NCBI GenBank assembly: GCA_900079695.1
Contig: LT599022.1
Span: 3,106,530 to 3,170,529 of the forward strand
Direction: 5' to 3'
Length of the DNA stretch: 64,000 nt
Origin: an uncultured Alphaproteobacteria bacterium
GTDB taxonomy: Bacteria; Pseudomonadota; Alphaproteobacteria; Rhodospirillales; Rhodospirillaceae
Under the pieces are notes generated by a model. It did not search any database. It was given only the letters and a program-made list of their open reading frames with translations, and had not been told where the DNA came from. Below are positions 55,893-64,000 of the stretch, in pieces (the first letter of the stretch is position 1; the number at the start of each line of letters is the position of its first letter). Position numbers and translations under genes: made by a program.

Positions 55893-56909
55893 ATGAAGGC
55901 TCTGATGATCGAAGGCCGCGAGCGGTGCGCGTTTCACGATGTCGGCGCGCCCCGGCCCGGCCCCGGCGAGGTGCTCGTCGGCGTCCGCCACGTCGGCCTC
56001 TGCGGGAGCGATCTCGCCACCTTCACCGGGCTCAATCCGCTGGTCAGCCTGCCGCGCATCCCGGGACACGAAATCGGCGCGGAAATCCTCGAAACCGGCG
56101 ACGGCGTGCCCGCCGAGTTCGCACCCGGCCGCCGCGCCGTGGTGATCCCCTACACCGCCTGCGGCGCGTGCCCGGCGTGCCGCCAGGGGCGGGTCAACGC
56201 CTGCCGCTCCAACCGCACGCTCGGCGTGCAGCAGGACGGCGGCCTGTCCGAACGCTTCGTCCTTCCCTACGAAAAGCTGATTCTCAACGACACCCTCGCG
56301 CCGCGCCACCTCGCGCTGGTGGAGCCGCTCTCGGTGGGCTTCCACGCGGTGGCGCGCGGCCGGGTGACGGCGCGCGACAAAGTCGTGGTGCTCGGCTGCG
56401 GCATGATCGGGATGGGCGCGGTGGCGGGCGCGGTGGCGCGGGGCGCGGAGGTGATCGCGGTCGACGTCGGCGCCGCCAAGCTCGAACTCGCGGTGCGCTA
56501 CGGCGCCGCCTACGCCGTCGACGCGAGCACCGCCGACGTCGCCCGGCGGGTCGCCGAAATCACCCAGGGCGACGGCGCCGACGTGGTGATCGAGGCGGTC
56601 GGCCTGCCGCAGACCTTCACCCAGGCGATCGACCTCGCCGGGTTCTGCGCGCGCGTCGTCTACATCGGCTATTCCAAGCAGCCGGTCACCTACGAAACCA
56701 AGTTCTTCAACCTCAAGGAGCTCGACATCCTCGGCTCGCGCAATGCGCTGATCGGGGATTTCCGCGCGGTGATCGCGTATCTCGAAGGTCTCGGGCGCGC
56801 ACCCGACGACCTGATCTCCAAGGTTTTTCCCTTCGCCGAGGCCGAAGCGGCGCTGCCCTACTGGGTGCGGACCCGCGCCTCGACCCTCAAGGTGCTGATC
56901 GAGATCTAG
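55893..56909 (+). CDS. Zinc-dependent alcohol dehydrogenase (MDR family)
   Basis: A 338-aa NAD(P)-dependent dehydrogenase. Catalytic zinc residues C37 (GLCGSD), H59 and E60 (IPGHEIGAE); structural zinc C90, C93, C96 and C104 (CGACPACRQGRVNAC). Rossmann segment VVVLGCGMIGMGAVAGAVAR. Similar enzymes oxidise polyols or sugar acids such as idonate or galactonate. It is first in an operon with a TRAP transporter, so it likely acts on the imported compound. Confidence 0.87.
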   Translation: MKALMIEGRERCAFHDVGAPRPGPGEVLVGVRHVGLCGSDLATFTGLNPLVSLPRIPGHEIGAEILETGDGVPAEFAPGRRAVVIPYTACGACPACRQGRVNACRSNRTLGVQQDGGLSERFVLPYEKLILNDTLAPRHLALVEPLSVGFHAVARGRVTARDKVVVLGCGMIGMGAVAGAVARGAEVIAVDVGAAKLELAVRYGAAYAVDASTADVARRVAEITQGDGADVVIEAVGLPQTFTQAIDLAGFCARVVYIGYSKQPVTYETKFFNLKELDILGSRNALIGDFRAVIAYLEGLGRAPDDLISKVFPFAEAEAALPYWVRTRASTLKVLIEI

Positions 56910-56987
56910 ACTTCCGCCGGGAGCGGAGTGGGTGCGTCGGGTACGGATCGCCGCAAAGGCGACCGGAAACACAGCAGGGAGACGACA

Positions 56988-57959
56988 ATGCGGAAACTTC
57001 TGACGATGGCGCTCGCCGCCGGACTGATGGCGCTTTCGGGCGCTGCCGCCGCCGCGCCGCTGACGATCAAGGTCGCCTACGAGAACAATCCGGGCGAGCC
57101 GATCGACAAGGTGATGCACTACTGGAAGGACATGCTCGCCGAACGCAGCAAGGGCGAGATCGTGCTCGATCTCTATCCGTCCTCGCAGCTCGGCGCGAAG
57201 AAGGACGTCACCGAGCAGGCGATGATGGGGATGAATATCATCACCCTCTCCGACGTCGGCTTCCTCGTCGATTTCGATCCGGATCTCGGCATTCTCTTCG
57301 GGCCGTACCTTACCGACGATCCGCAGAAGCTGTTCGCGATCTACGAAAGCGACTGGTTCAAGAAGAAGAACGAGGCGCTGAAGAAGAAGGGCATCCACAT
57401 CGTGATGTCCAACTATCTCTACGGCGTGCGCCAGATCCTCGCCAAGAAGCCGATCAACACCCCCGCCGACATGAAGGGGATGAAGATCCGCGTGCCCAAC
57501 AACGTGATGCAGATCAAGGCGATCGAGGCGATGGGCGCGACCCCGACGCCGATGCCGCTGGGCGAGGTCTATCCGGCGCTGGCGCAGGGGATCATCGACG
57601 GCGTCGAGAACCCGATCTCGGTGCTCTACGGCCAGAAGCTGCACGAACAGGCGAAGTACCTGTCGATGGTCGGCTACATCACCAACACCTCGCTGTGGCT
57701 CGGCGGCGAGGCGTTCTTCGAGACCCTGCCGCCCGCCCAGCTCGAGCTGATCCACGAGACCGCCCGCGAGGCGGGCGTCTACAGCCAGAAGATCACCACC
57801 GAACTCGACGCGCAGATGATCGGCAAGATGAAGGAAGCCGGCGTCACGGTGATCTATCCCGACGTCGCGCCGTTCAAGGCGGCGGCGAAGAAGGTCTACT
57901 CCGAATTCCCGAAGTGGACGCCGGGTCTCTACGAGCAGATCCAGCAGGCGGTGAAGTAA
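56988..57959 (+). CDS. dctP: TRAP transporter substrate-binding protein
   Basis: A 323-aa periplasmic receptor with signal MRKLLTMALAAGLMALSGAA. Markers: DLYPSSQLGAKKDVTEQAMM, MKGMKIRVPNNVMQIKAIEA with the Arg that binds the carboxylate, and GEVYPALAQGIIDGVENPIS. ATG at 56988 has AGGGAG upstream. The second TRAP set in the window; its sequence differs clearly from the first (31974), so the ligand probably differs too. Confidence 0.9.
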   Translation: MRKLLTMALAAGLMALSGAAAAAPLTIKVAYENNPGEPIDKVMHYWKDMLAERSKGEIVLDLYPSSQLGAKKDVTEQAMMGMNIITLSDVGFLVDFDPDLGILFGPYLTDDPQKLFAIYESDWFKKKNEALKKKGIHIVMSNYLYGVRQILAKKPINTPADMKGMKIRVPNNVMQIKAIEAMGATPTPMPLGEVYPALAQGIIDGVENPISVLYGQKLHEQAKYLSMVGYITNTSLWLGGEAFFETLPPAQLELIHETAREAGVYSQKITTELDAQMIGKMKEAGVTVIYPDVAPFKAAAKKVYSEFPKWTPGLYEQIQQAVK

Positions 57960-58035
57960 CCACCCCGATCTCCGCGCGGGCGGCACGGCGCCGCCCGCGC
58001 CTTCGTCTGAACCGCTCGCCCGGGGGAGCGTCGGG

Positions 58036-58497
58036 ATGCGACATCTCGGAAAGATCTGGACCTACGCCGCCGCGGCGACCCTTGCGGCGCTGGTGCTCGT
58101 GACCGTCGCGGCGGTGGTGATGCGCTACGCCTTTTCCCAGCCGATCCAGTGGACCGAGGAGATCTCGGGCCTGCTGATGATCTGGATCGTGATGACCGGC
58201 GCGATCGCCGCCGAGCGCGACAACCAGCACCTCGCGATTCCGCTGCTCGCCGACCTTCTGCCGCGGCGCGGGCGCATCGCCCTCGATCTGCTCGTCGCCG
58301 TGGCGTCGGTCGCCCTGCTCGCGGTGATGGGGCGGCTCGCCTGGCAGCTCGCGGCGCGGGCGCAATACAAGCTCACCCAGATTCTCGGCATCTCGTGGTT
58401 CTGGATCGATGTCGCGGTCACCTTCGGCTGCGCCGGGATGGCCGTCTACACCCTCCTTCGCGTGGCGCGCGAACTGAAGGACGGAGAGCCGCGATGA
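58036..58497 (+). CDS. dctQ: TRAP transporter small membrane subunit
   Basis: A 153-aa four-helix protein: TYAAAATLAALVLVTVAAVV, WTEEISGLLMIWIVMTGAIA, DLLVAVASVALLAVMGRLAW and VTFGCAGMAVYTLLRVAREL. The QPIQWTEEISGLLMIWI segment is a DctQ hallmark. Its stop overlaps the dctM start as ATGA. Confidence 0.88.
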   Translation: MRHLGKIWTYAAAATLAALVLVTVAAVVMRYAFSQPIQWTEEISGLLMIWIVMTGAIAAERDNQHLAIPLLADLLPRRGRIALDLLVAVASVALLAVMGRLAWQLAARAQYKLTQILGISWFWIDVAVTFGCAGMAVYTLLRVARELKDGEPR

Positions 58498-59765
58498 CCT
58501 GGATGCTGATCGTGCCGTTGATGCTCGGCCTGTTCGCGCTCAACTTCCGTCTGTTCCTCGCGATGTTCGCGGCGTCGCTGTGCTACTTCGTGTTCTTTGC
58601 CTCCGTGCCGATGCAGATCTCGGTACAGCAGTTCATCGGCCCGAGCCAGAACGCCTCGCTGCTGGCGATCCCGTTCTTCATCCTGCTCGGCACGCTGATG
58701 AGCTGCACCGGCATCGCCCATCGCCTGCTCAAGGTCGCCGATCTGATCGTCGGGCGGCTGACCGGCGGCATGGGGCTCGCCAACATTCTGTTGTCGACGA
58801 TGCTGGGCGGCATCTCCGCCTCCAACCTCGCCGACGCGGCGATGCTGACGCGGATGATGGTGCCGGAGATGGAGCGCCAGGGCTACAACCGCGCCTTCGC
58901 CGCCGGCGTGACCGCGGCGGGCTCGTTGATCACGCCGATCATCCCGCCCGGCATCGCGCTGATCATCTACGGCCTCGTCGCCGACGTCTCGATCGGCAAG
59001 ATGTTCATGGCGGGCATCCTGCCCGGCCTGTTGTGCTGCGTGCTGCTGATGGCCGCCACCTACTTCGTCGCCAAGCGGCGCGGCTACCGCCCCGCGCGCA
59101 CCGCCTGGCCGACCGCGGCGGAGAGCCGCCGCACCCTGGTCGGCGCGTGGCCGGCGCTGTTCCTGGTGGTGGTGATCATCGGCGGCATCCGCCTCAACGT
59201 CTTCACCCCCACCGAGGCGGGCGCGATCGGCGTCGTCACGGTGATCGTGATCGGCTTCCTGATCTTCCGCGAGATGACCGTCGACGACGTGGTGCGCGCC
59301 TTGTGCGACACCGCCAAGTCCACCGCCGCGGTGATGGTGGTGATCATGGCGAGCTCGGCGCTCGCCTGGATCTTCTCGCTCGAACACGCGGGCGACAAGC
59401 TCGCCGCGCTGATCCTCGATCTCACCACCAACAAGTACGCGTTCCTGATGGTGGTGAACGCGCTGCTGCTGGTGCTGGGGATGCTGATCGAGGGCAACGC
59501 GATCATGATCGTGCTGGTGCCGCTGCTGATGCCGGTGGTGCGTCAGCTCGGCATCGACCCGGTGCACTTCGGCATCGTGCTGATCCTCAACCTCGCGATC
59601 GGCTGCCTGACGCCGCCGGTCGGCACGGTGATGCTGCTGGTGTGCAACCTCTCCAAGGTTTCGCTGGCCGATTTCGTGCGGCAGGCGTGGCCGATGTTCG
59701 TCGCGCTGTTCCTCGCCCTCGGGCTGATCACCTTCGTGCCGTTCTTCTCGCTGGCGCTGCTTTAG
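58494..59765 (+). CDS. dctM: TRAP transporter large membrane subunit
   Basis: A 423-aa DctM-type permease with about 12 helices. Conserved parts: PFFILLGTLMSCTGIAHRLL, AAGSLITPIIPPGIALIIYG, NALLLVLGMLIEGNAIMIVL and LAIGCLTPPVGTVMLLVCNL. Together with DctP and DctQ it completes the second importer of the window. Confidence 0.92.
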   Translation: MTWMLIVPLMLGLFALNFRLFLAMFAASLCYFVFFASVPMQISVQQFIGPSQNASLLAIPFFILLGTLMSCTGIAHRLLKVADLIVGRLTGGMGLANILLSTMLGGISASNLADAAMLTRMMVPEMERQGYNRAFAAGVTAAGSLITPIIPPGIALIIYGLVADVSIGKMFMAGILPGLLCCVLLMAATYFVAKRRGYRPARTAWPTAAESRRTLVGAWPALFLVVVIIGGIRLNVFTPTEAGAIGVVTVIVIGFLIFREMTVDDVVRALCDTAKSTAAVMVVIMASSALAWIFSLEHAGDKLAALILDLTTNKYAFLMVVNALLLVLGMLIEGNAIMIVLVPLLMPVVRQLGIDPVHFGIVLILNLAIGCLTPPVGTVMLLVCNLSKVSLADFVRQAWPMFVALFLALGLITFVPFFSLALL

Positions 59766-59800
59766 CGGGGGATGGGGAAGGGGGCGGTGCGCCCCCGTCC

Positions 59801-60772
59801 TCACTTGAACCCGGCGTGCAGGCGCGGCGTGTAGGGGGCTTCGAGCGCGGCGATCTCGTCGGGCGAAAGCGCCACCGCGAGCGCCGCCACCGCGTCGTCG
59901 AGATGGCGCGGCTTGGAGGCGCCGACGATCGGGCAGGTGATCGGGTCCTTGTGCAGCAGCCACGCCAGCGCCACCTGGGCGCGCGGCACCCCCTTGCGCT
60001 CCGCGATCGCGCCGACCGCGTCGACGATCGCTTTGTCGCTCTCGCGATAGAGGCCCTTGCCGACGTCGTCGCTGGCGATGCGGGGCGTGGCGTCGTCCCA
60101 GGCGCGGGCGAGGCGGCCGCGCGCGAGCGGGCTCCACGGCATCACCGCGATCCCCTCGTCGGCACAGAACGGCAGCATCTCGCGCTCCTCCTCGCGGTAG
60201 AGGAGGTTGACGTGATCCTGCATGCCGACGAACTCGACCCAGCCGTTGAGGCGCTGGGTGTAGAGCATCTGCGCGAACTGCCAGGCGTGCATCGATGACG
60301 CGCCGATGTAGCGCGCCTTGCCCGCCTTGACGACGTCGTGGAGCGCTTCGAGGGTCTCCTCGATCGGCGTGCCGTAGTCGAAGCGGTGGATCTGGTAGAG
60401 GTCGAGGTAGTCGGTGCCGAGGCGCTTCAGGCTGGCGTCGATCTCGCGGAAGATCGCCTTGCGCGACAGGCCCGCGCCGTTCGGCCCGGGGTGCATGCGG
60501 TTGTAGACCTTGCTCGCGAGCACGATGTCGTCGCGGTCGACGAAATCGCGCAGCGCGCGGCCGACGATCTCCTCGGAGGTGCCGTCCGAATAGGTGTTGG
60601 CGGTGTCCCAGAAGGTGATGCCGAGGTCGAGGGCCCGTTTCAGCAGCGGCCGCGCCTGGTCTTCGGGCAGGGTCCAGGGGTGGGTGCCGCGGTCGGGCGT
60701 GCCGTAGGTCATGCAGCCGAGGCAGATGCGCGAGACTTCGAGGCCGGTGTTGCCGAACTTGACGTAGTCCAT
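59801..60772 (-). CDS. Aldo/keto reductase
   Basis: A 323-aa (alpha/beta)8 oxidoreductase using NADPH. The catalytic tetrad is D56, Y61, K88 and H129 in FWDTANTYSDG, VLASKVY and LDLYQIHRFD. The sequence resembles the AKR12/YajO-like group (LGCMTYGTPDRGTHPWTL). It is convergent with the TRAP operon and may work on the same class of carbonyl compounds, though no direct link is seen. Confidence 0.9.
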   Translation of the reverse strand: MDYVKFGNTGLEVSRICLGCMTYGTPDRGTHPWTLPEDQARPLLKRALDLGITFWDTANTYSDGTSEEIVGRALRDFVDRDDIVLASKVYNRMHPGPNGAGLSRKAIFREIDASLKRLGTDYLDLYQIHRFDYGTPIEETLEALHDVVKAGKARYIGASSMHAWQFAQMLYTQRLNGWVEFVGMQDHVNLLYREEEREMLPFCADEGIAVMPWSPLARGRLARAWDDATPRIASDDVGKGLYRESDKAIVDAVGAIAERKGVPRAQVALAWLLHKDPITCPIVGASKPRHLDDAVAALAVALSPDEIAALEAPYTPRLHAGFK

Positions 60773-60897
60773 GGTCGCTCTCCTGTATCCGGGCCGCCAT
60801 CGTGCGCTTCGTGTCCGACCTTGCCAACCCCGCGCTTGCCGTGCCGCTGCGGCGCGTCTAGACTCGCCCGACCCATGGCAATTCCGGATCGACTCCG

Positions 60898-61101
60898 ATG
60901 GAAACCTTCGACCGCGAGGCGCTCGGCCGCCTCGCCAAGGCGCTCGCGTTCATCCGCGGTGCGGACCACCCCGTCACCGCGGTGATGAAGCGCGCCGCCG
61001 AAACCGGCGCCGAGGCCGACATCAAGAAGGCGCGCGCCGCGTTCATGAAGCTCAAGCCCGGCGAGCGCCAGGCGGCGTTCGCGATGCTCCAGGAGGACTG
61101 A
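60898..61101 (+). CDS. Small helical protein (67 aa)
   Basis: A short soluble protein predicted all-helical: METFDREALGRLAKALAFIR, then DHPVTAVMKRAAETGAEADI, then MKLKPGERQAAFAMLQED. The next gene begins 3 nt after its stop, so it is translated with the GST. I do not recognise a family beyond a general similarity to short hypothetical proteins next to oxidoreductases. Good codon bias supports it being real. Confidence 0.6.
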   Translation: METFDREALGRLAKALAFIRGADHPVTAVMKRAAETGAEADIKKARAAFMKLKPGERQAAFAMLQED

Positions 61102-61104
61102 CCG

Positions 61105-61764
61105 ATGCTCACCCTCTATATCGGCAACAGGAACATCTCGTCGTGGTCGCTCCGTCCGTGGCTCGCCCTCAAGGCGGCGGGCGCGGCGTTCGAGGAGAAG
61201 CTGATCGTCCTGCGCGCCACCGACGCGACCGACTACCGCGACGGCCTCGCGGCCGATCTCCTCGCGGTCAATCCGGCGGGTCACGTGCCGGCGCTGCACG
61301 ACGGCGATCTGGTGGTGTGGGAGTCCCTGGCGATCTGCGAATACGTCGCCGAACTCTTCCCCGACGCCGGGCTGTGGCCCGCCGACCGCCGGGCGCGCGC
61401 CAAGGCGCGGGCGCTGGCGGCGGAGATGCATGCGGGATTCGCCGATATGCGGCGCGAGATGTCGATGGACATCGGCGGACGCCATCCCGGCAAGGCGTTT
61501 TCCACCGGCGCGATGGCCGACGCCGGGCGGGCGATCGCGATCTGGGAGGAATGCCTGGCGGAGACCGGCGGGCCGTTCCTGTTCGGGCGCTTCGGCATCG
61601 CGGATGCGATGTTCGCGCCGGTGGTGACGCGCTTCCGCACCTACGGCGTCGCCCTGCCGAGCGCCGCCTCGGCCTATGCCGCGGCGGTGCTCGCCTATCC
61701 GCCGATGGTCGAGTGGTGCAAGGCGGCGGAAGCCGAGGTGGCGGCCGAGCGGGCCGCCTCCTGA
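61105..61764 (+). CDS. Glutathione S-transferase family protein
   Basis: A 219-aa protein with an N-terminal thioredoxin-fold domain (LYIGNRNISSWSLRPWLALK, with Ser residues in the usual catalytic turn; VPALHDGDLVVWESLAICEY gives the cis-Pro and ES glutathione site) and a C-terminal helical domain (GPFLFGRFGIADAMFAPVVT). Substrate unknown. It is in one unit with the 67-aa gene. Confidence 0.88.
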   Translation: MLTLYIGNRNISSWSLRPWLALKAAGAAFEEKLIVLRATDATDYRDGLAADLLAVNPAGHVPALHDGDLVVWESLAICEYVAELFPDAGLWPADRRARAKARALAAEMHAGFADMRREMSMDIGGRHPGKAFSTGAMADAGRAIAIWEECLAETGGPFLFGRFGIADAMFAPVVTRFRTYGVALPSAASAYAAAVLAYPPMVEWCKAAEAEVAAERAAS

Positions 61765-61771
61765 GGCGGCG

Positions 61772-62497
61772 TCAGCGCTTCGCCATGTCGGCTTCGTAGC
61801 GCGCCTTGGTTTCGGCGTTCATCGGGTAGAGGCCGGGGAGGGGAACGCCCTTCGCGACCTCCGCCATGATCCACGCCTCCATCCGCTCCTGCTCGGGCGC
61901 GAGGGTCAGCACGTCCTCCAGCAGCGCCGCGGGAATCACCACCGCGCCGTCGGAGTCCGCGACGATCACGTCGTTGGGGAACACCGCGACGCCGCCGCAG
62001 CCGATCGGCTCCTGCCAGCCGACGAAGGTCAGCCCCGCCACCGACGGCGGCGCGGCGACGCCCGCGCACCACACCGGCAGACCGCTGCCCTCGACGCCGT
62101 CGATGTCGCGCAGCGCGCCGTCGGTCACGAGCGCCGCGACGCCGCGCTTCTTCATCCGCGAGCAGAGGATGTCGCCGAAGATCCCGGCGTCGGCGACGCC
62201 CATCGCGTCGACCACCGCGATCACGCCCTCGGGCATCGCCTCGATCGCGGCGCGGGTCGAGATCGGCGACGCCCACGACGCCGGCGTGGCGAGATCCTCG
62301 CGCGCGGGCACGAACCGCAGGGTGAAGGCGCGGCCGACGATGCGTTCGCCCGGTTCGATGCCGACGCACGGCGCCGCGCCGCGCATCCACACGTTGCGCA
62401 GCCCCGCCTTGAGCAGGATCGTGGTGAGGGTGGCGGTGGTGACCGACTTCAGGGTTTCGACGGCGCCTTCCGGCAGCGGCGCGACGGCTTGATCCAT
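61772..62497 (-). CDS. RraA-like aldolase/regulator family protein
   Basis: A 241-aa member of the RraA/HMG-aldolase family. Segments: TATLTTILLKAGLRNVWMRG, a central FGDILCSRMKKRGVAALVTD then GALRD, where Arg and Asp bind substrate and metal in HMG/CHA aldolases, and NDVIVADSDGAVVIPAALLE. It probably cleaves a 4-hydroxy-2-oxo acid; the RNase-E-inhibitor role of E. coli RraA is less likely given the metabolic setting. ATG at 62497 was used. Confidence 0.85.
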   Translation of the reverse strand: MDQAVAPLPEGAVETLKSVTTATLTTILLKAGLRNVWMRGAAPCVGIEPGERIVGRAFTLRFVPAREDLATPASWASPISTRAAIEAMPEGVIAVVDAMGVADAGIFGDILCSRMKKRGVAALVTDGALRDIDGVEGSGLPVWCAGVAAPPSVAGLTFVGWQEPIGCGGVAVFPNDVIVADSDGAVVIPAALLEDVLTLAPEQERMEAWIMAEVAKGVPLPGLYPMNAETKARYEADMAKR

Positions 62498-62561
62498 TTC
62501 GGGGGTTCTCCCAGCCTGCGGTGAGGGGAAAAGTCTGCGCCGGGTCGGCGCGCCGCGCAAG

Positions 62562-63368
62562 TCAGCGGTGCGCGCCGCGCCGCGCGAACGGCGTCTCCAG
62601 CACGCCGTCGGCGAGGCGTTCGATCTCCGCCGCCTCGCGCTTCATCATCTCCACCACCTCGGCGAGGCGCTCGCCGGTGAGGCGGGGGGTCACCGCCGCC
62701 ACCGACAGCGCCGCCACGGCCTCGCCGTCGGCCCGCCGCACCGGCACGGCGACCCCCGACATTCCGGGAATCAGCCAGCCGTCGTTGAGGGCGTAGCCGC
62801 ATGTCCGCGCCCGTGCCGCCGCCTCGGTCAGCCAGTCGTCGTCGACGCCGAACTTCAGCCGCCGCTCGCGGTCTTCGGCGACGATTTCGGCATACGCGGC
62901 TTCGGGCAGGAAGGCGAGCAGGGCGAGGCTCCCCGCGCCGACGCCGAGGGGCCGCCGGTCGCCCACCGCGAGGGTCAGGGTCTTGATCGGATAGCGCCCC
63001 TCGCGACGGTCGACGCACACCGAATCGCGGCCGGAGAGAAGGCTGAAATAGACGGTGTCGCCGGTATCGAGGCAGAGGCGTTCGAGGCTCGCGTCGGCAT
63101 AGGGCGCGAGACCGTAGCGTCCGGTCGCCGCCGCGGCCCAGCCGATCAGCCGCAGCCCGAGGAAGTAGCGGTTGCCGTGTTGGTCGACGAAGCCGTGGCG
63201 CAGCATCCCGGCGAGCAGGCGGTGAACCGTGGCGGAACCGAGCCCGGTGGCTTCGGCCACGTCGGTGAGCCGCAGCCCGCCGTCCCGCGCGGCGGCGAGC
63301 GCGATCATCACCCCGGCGGCGCGGGCGATATTCTGGTGTTCGCCCTTTTGGGGCACGACGGACGGCAT
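62562..63368 (-). CDS. IclR family regulator
   Basis: A 268-aa regulator with N-terminal winged helix (RAAGVMIALAAARDGGLRLT, DVAEATGLGSATVHRLLAGM) and a C-terminal GAF-like effector domain (GDTVYFSLLSGRDSVCVDRR, YPIKTLTLAVGDRRPLGVGA). It is divergent from the partial gene at 63479 and lies upstream of the rraA-like gene. A 15-bp dyad in its promoter region is a probable binding site. Confidence 0.88.
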   Translation of the reverse strand: MPSVVPQKGEHQNIARAAGVMIALAAARDGGLRLTDVAEATGLGSATVHRLLAGMLRHGFVDQHGNRYFLGLRLIGWAAAATGRYGLAPYADASLERLCLDTGDTVYFSLLSGRDSVCVDRREGRYPIKTLTLAVGDRRPLGVGAGSLALLAFLPEAAYAEIVAEDRERRLKFGVDDDWLTEAAARARTCGYALNDGWLIPGMSGVAVPVRRADGEAVAALSVAAVTPRLTGERLAEVVEMMKREAAEIERLADGVLETPFARRGAHR

Positions 63369-63449
63369 CGGCGGTGCGTTCCTTCCGGCGCGGGGCGGCT
63401 CTTGAAATGCCGCATGCCACGCCCATGTTCCATTAAACAAAAATAAAGT

Positions 63450-63464
63450 TCCGTTGAGCGGAAA
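63450..63464. promoter_or_regulatory. Putative IclR operator TTCCG-N5-CGGAA
   Basis: A perfect dyad TTCCG TTGAG CGGAA, with a TTCC half-site about 21 nt upstream at 63429-63432. It lies between the divergent IclR gene and the partial gene at 63479, 14 nt before the latter's start. Confidence 0.5.
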
Positions 63465-63478
63465 ACAAGGGCGGAACC

Positions 63479-64000
63479 ATGGAATTCGGCTCGGTCACCG
63501 AACTCACGGCTGCCTGCCGCGGCCGTCACGTCATCGTCGGATCCCACGGCGGAGCGATCACCGCGCGCTACGCGCTCGCCTGCGGCGTCGCCTCGGTGAT
63601 CTTCCACGACGCCGGGATCGGCCTCGACGCGGCGGGTGTGCGGGCGCTGGAGCTGCTGCAGGCGGCGGGGGTGCCCGCCGCCGCCGTCTCCCACCTCACC
63701 GCCCGCATCGGCGATCCGCGCGACATGCTCGCGCGCGGCCGCGTCAGCCGGTGCAACCCCGCCGCCGCCGCGCTCGGCGCGGCCCCCGGCGTCGGCGCGG
63801 CCGAGGTCGCGGCGCGGTTCGCCGCCGCGCCCGCGCGCGCCGCGCCGTGCGTCGCCGCCGCGCCCTTCGTGCCCGCGCGCTATCCGCTGGCGGACGACGT
63901 GACCGGCCTCGACAGCGCCGCCGAGCTCGATTCGCGGGACGACGGCGCGCTGGTGGTCACGGGGTCCCACGGCGGCCTGCCGGGAGCCGACAGCCACCGC
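63479..64000 (+). CDS. Unrecognised protein with two GSHGG motifs (partial, runs off the window)
   Basis: From ATG at 63479 (GGCGGAA upstream) 174 codons stay open to the right edge with typical codon bias. Residues 15-25 are GRHVIVGSHGG and 156-166 GALVVTGSHGG, so the motif V-x-GSHGG occurs twice at a spacing of 141, suggesting two related halves. Other parts: SVIFHDAGIGLD (40-50) and AAAVSHLTARIGDPRDMLAR (67-86), then an Ala-rich stretch. I know no family that carries this. It is divergent from the IclR gene and near rraA, so it is probably a metabolic enzyme or carrier under IclR control. Confidence 0.7.
   Translation, partial: MEFGSVTELTAACRGRHVIVGSHGGAITARYALACGVASVIFHDAGIGLDAAGVRALELLQAAGVPAAAVSHLTARIGDPRDMLARGRVSRCNPAAAALGAAPGVGAAEVAARFAAAPARAAPCVAAAPFVPARYPLADDVTGLDSAAELDSRDDGALVVTGSHGGLPGADSHR

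Overview
The window is very GC-rich and strongly G/C-biased at third codon positions. It reads as chromosomal DNA of an alphaproteobacterium, most likely a Rhodospirillales member. The reasons are the yqeY-dnaG-rpoD block beside carAB, a trxB gene next to an LsrB/VtlR-like LysR regulator and an Lrp regulator, an alphaproteobacterial-type porin, a complete Tad/Cpa pilus cluster of the Caulobacter type, two TRAP transporters and a NirK/pseudoazurin module. I cannot name the genus from the sequence.

Layout. 1-9 kb: the tail of a membrane protein, gmhA, an exported argininosuccinate-lyase-like protein, a SUKH-type protein, a lipoprotein, the pxpBCA 5-oxoprolinase genes with ybaK, mtgA, a DoxX protein and a crotonase. 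9-14 kb: a candidate small RNA with anti-Shine-Dalgarno loops, the LysR regulator, trxB, lrp, a porin with a structured leader, and a GntR regulator. 14-24.6 kb: greA, carB, carA, yqeY, dnaG, rpoD and a tRNA-Ile(CAU). 24.6-26.9 kb: a small, less GC-rich island next to the tRNA, bounded by a 114-bp inverted repeat. It holds an IS3-type transposase fragment, a MarR regulator, a 27-bp palindromic operator, a SRPBCC protein and an integrase remnant.

27-35 kb: a tandem outer-membrane barrel, a propeller-like lipoprotein, and a GntR-controlled sugar epimerase plus TRAP transporter. 35-48.8 kb: the Tad pilus locus (tadE, a TadF-like gene, tadG and tadD on +; flp and cpaA to tadC on -), closed by two Crp/Fnr regulators. 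Three copies of one 18-bp dyad lie upstream of tadE, of flp/crp1 and of crp2, which suggests a common regulon. 49-55 kb: kup, then nnrS, pseudoazurin, nirK, an Nnr-type regulator and a DUF1858 protein, which together look like a regulated nitrite-to-NO module. 55-60 kb: a second GntR-controlled catabolic/TRAP cluster with an alcohol dehydrogenase. 60-64 kb: an aldo/keto reductase, a small protein, a GST, an RraA-like aldolase, an IclR regulator, and the start of an unrecognised protein carrying two GSHGG motifs.

Most of the window is ordinary core and metabolic sequence. The parts I consider most worth following are the tRNA-flanked inverted-repeat island with its self-contained MarR/operator/SRPBCC module, the Crp-type dyad shared across the Tad locus, the sRNA beside the LysR gene, the exported lyase, the epimerase with an altered metal ligand, and the unrecognised GSHGG protein.
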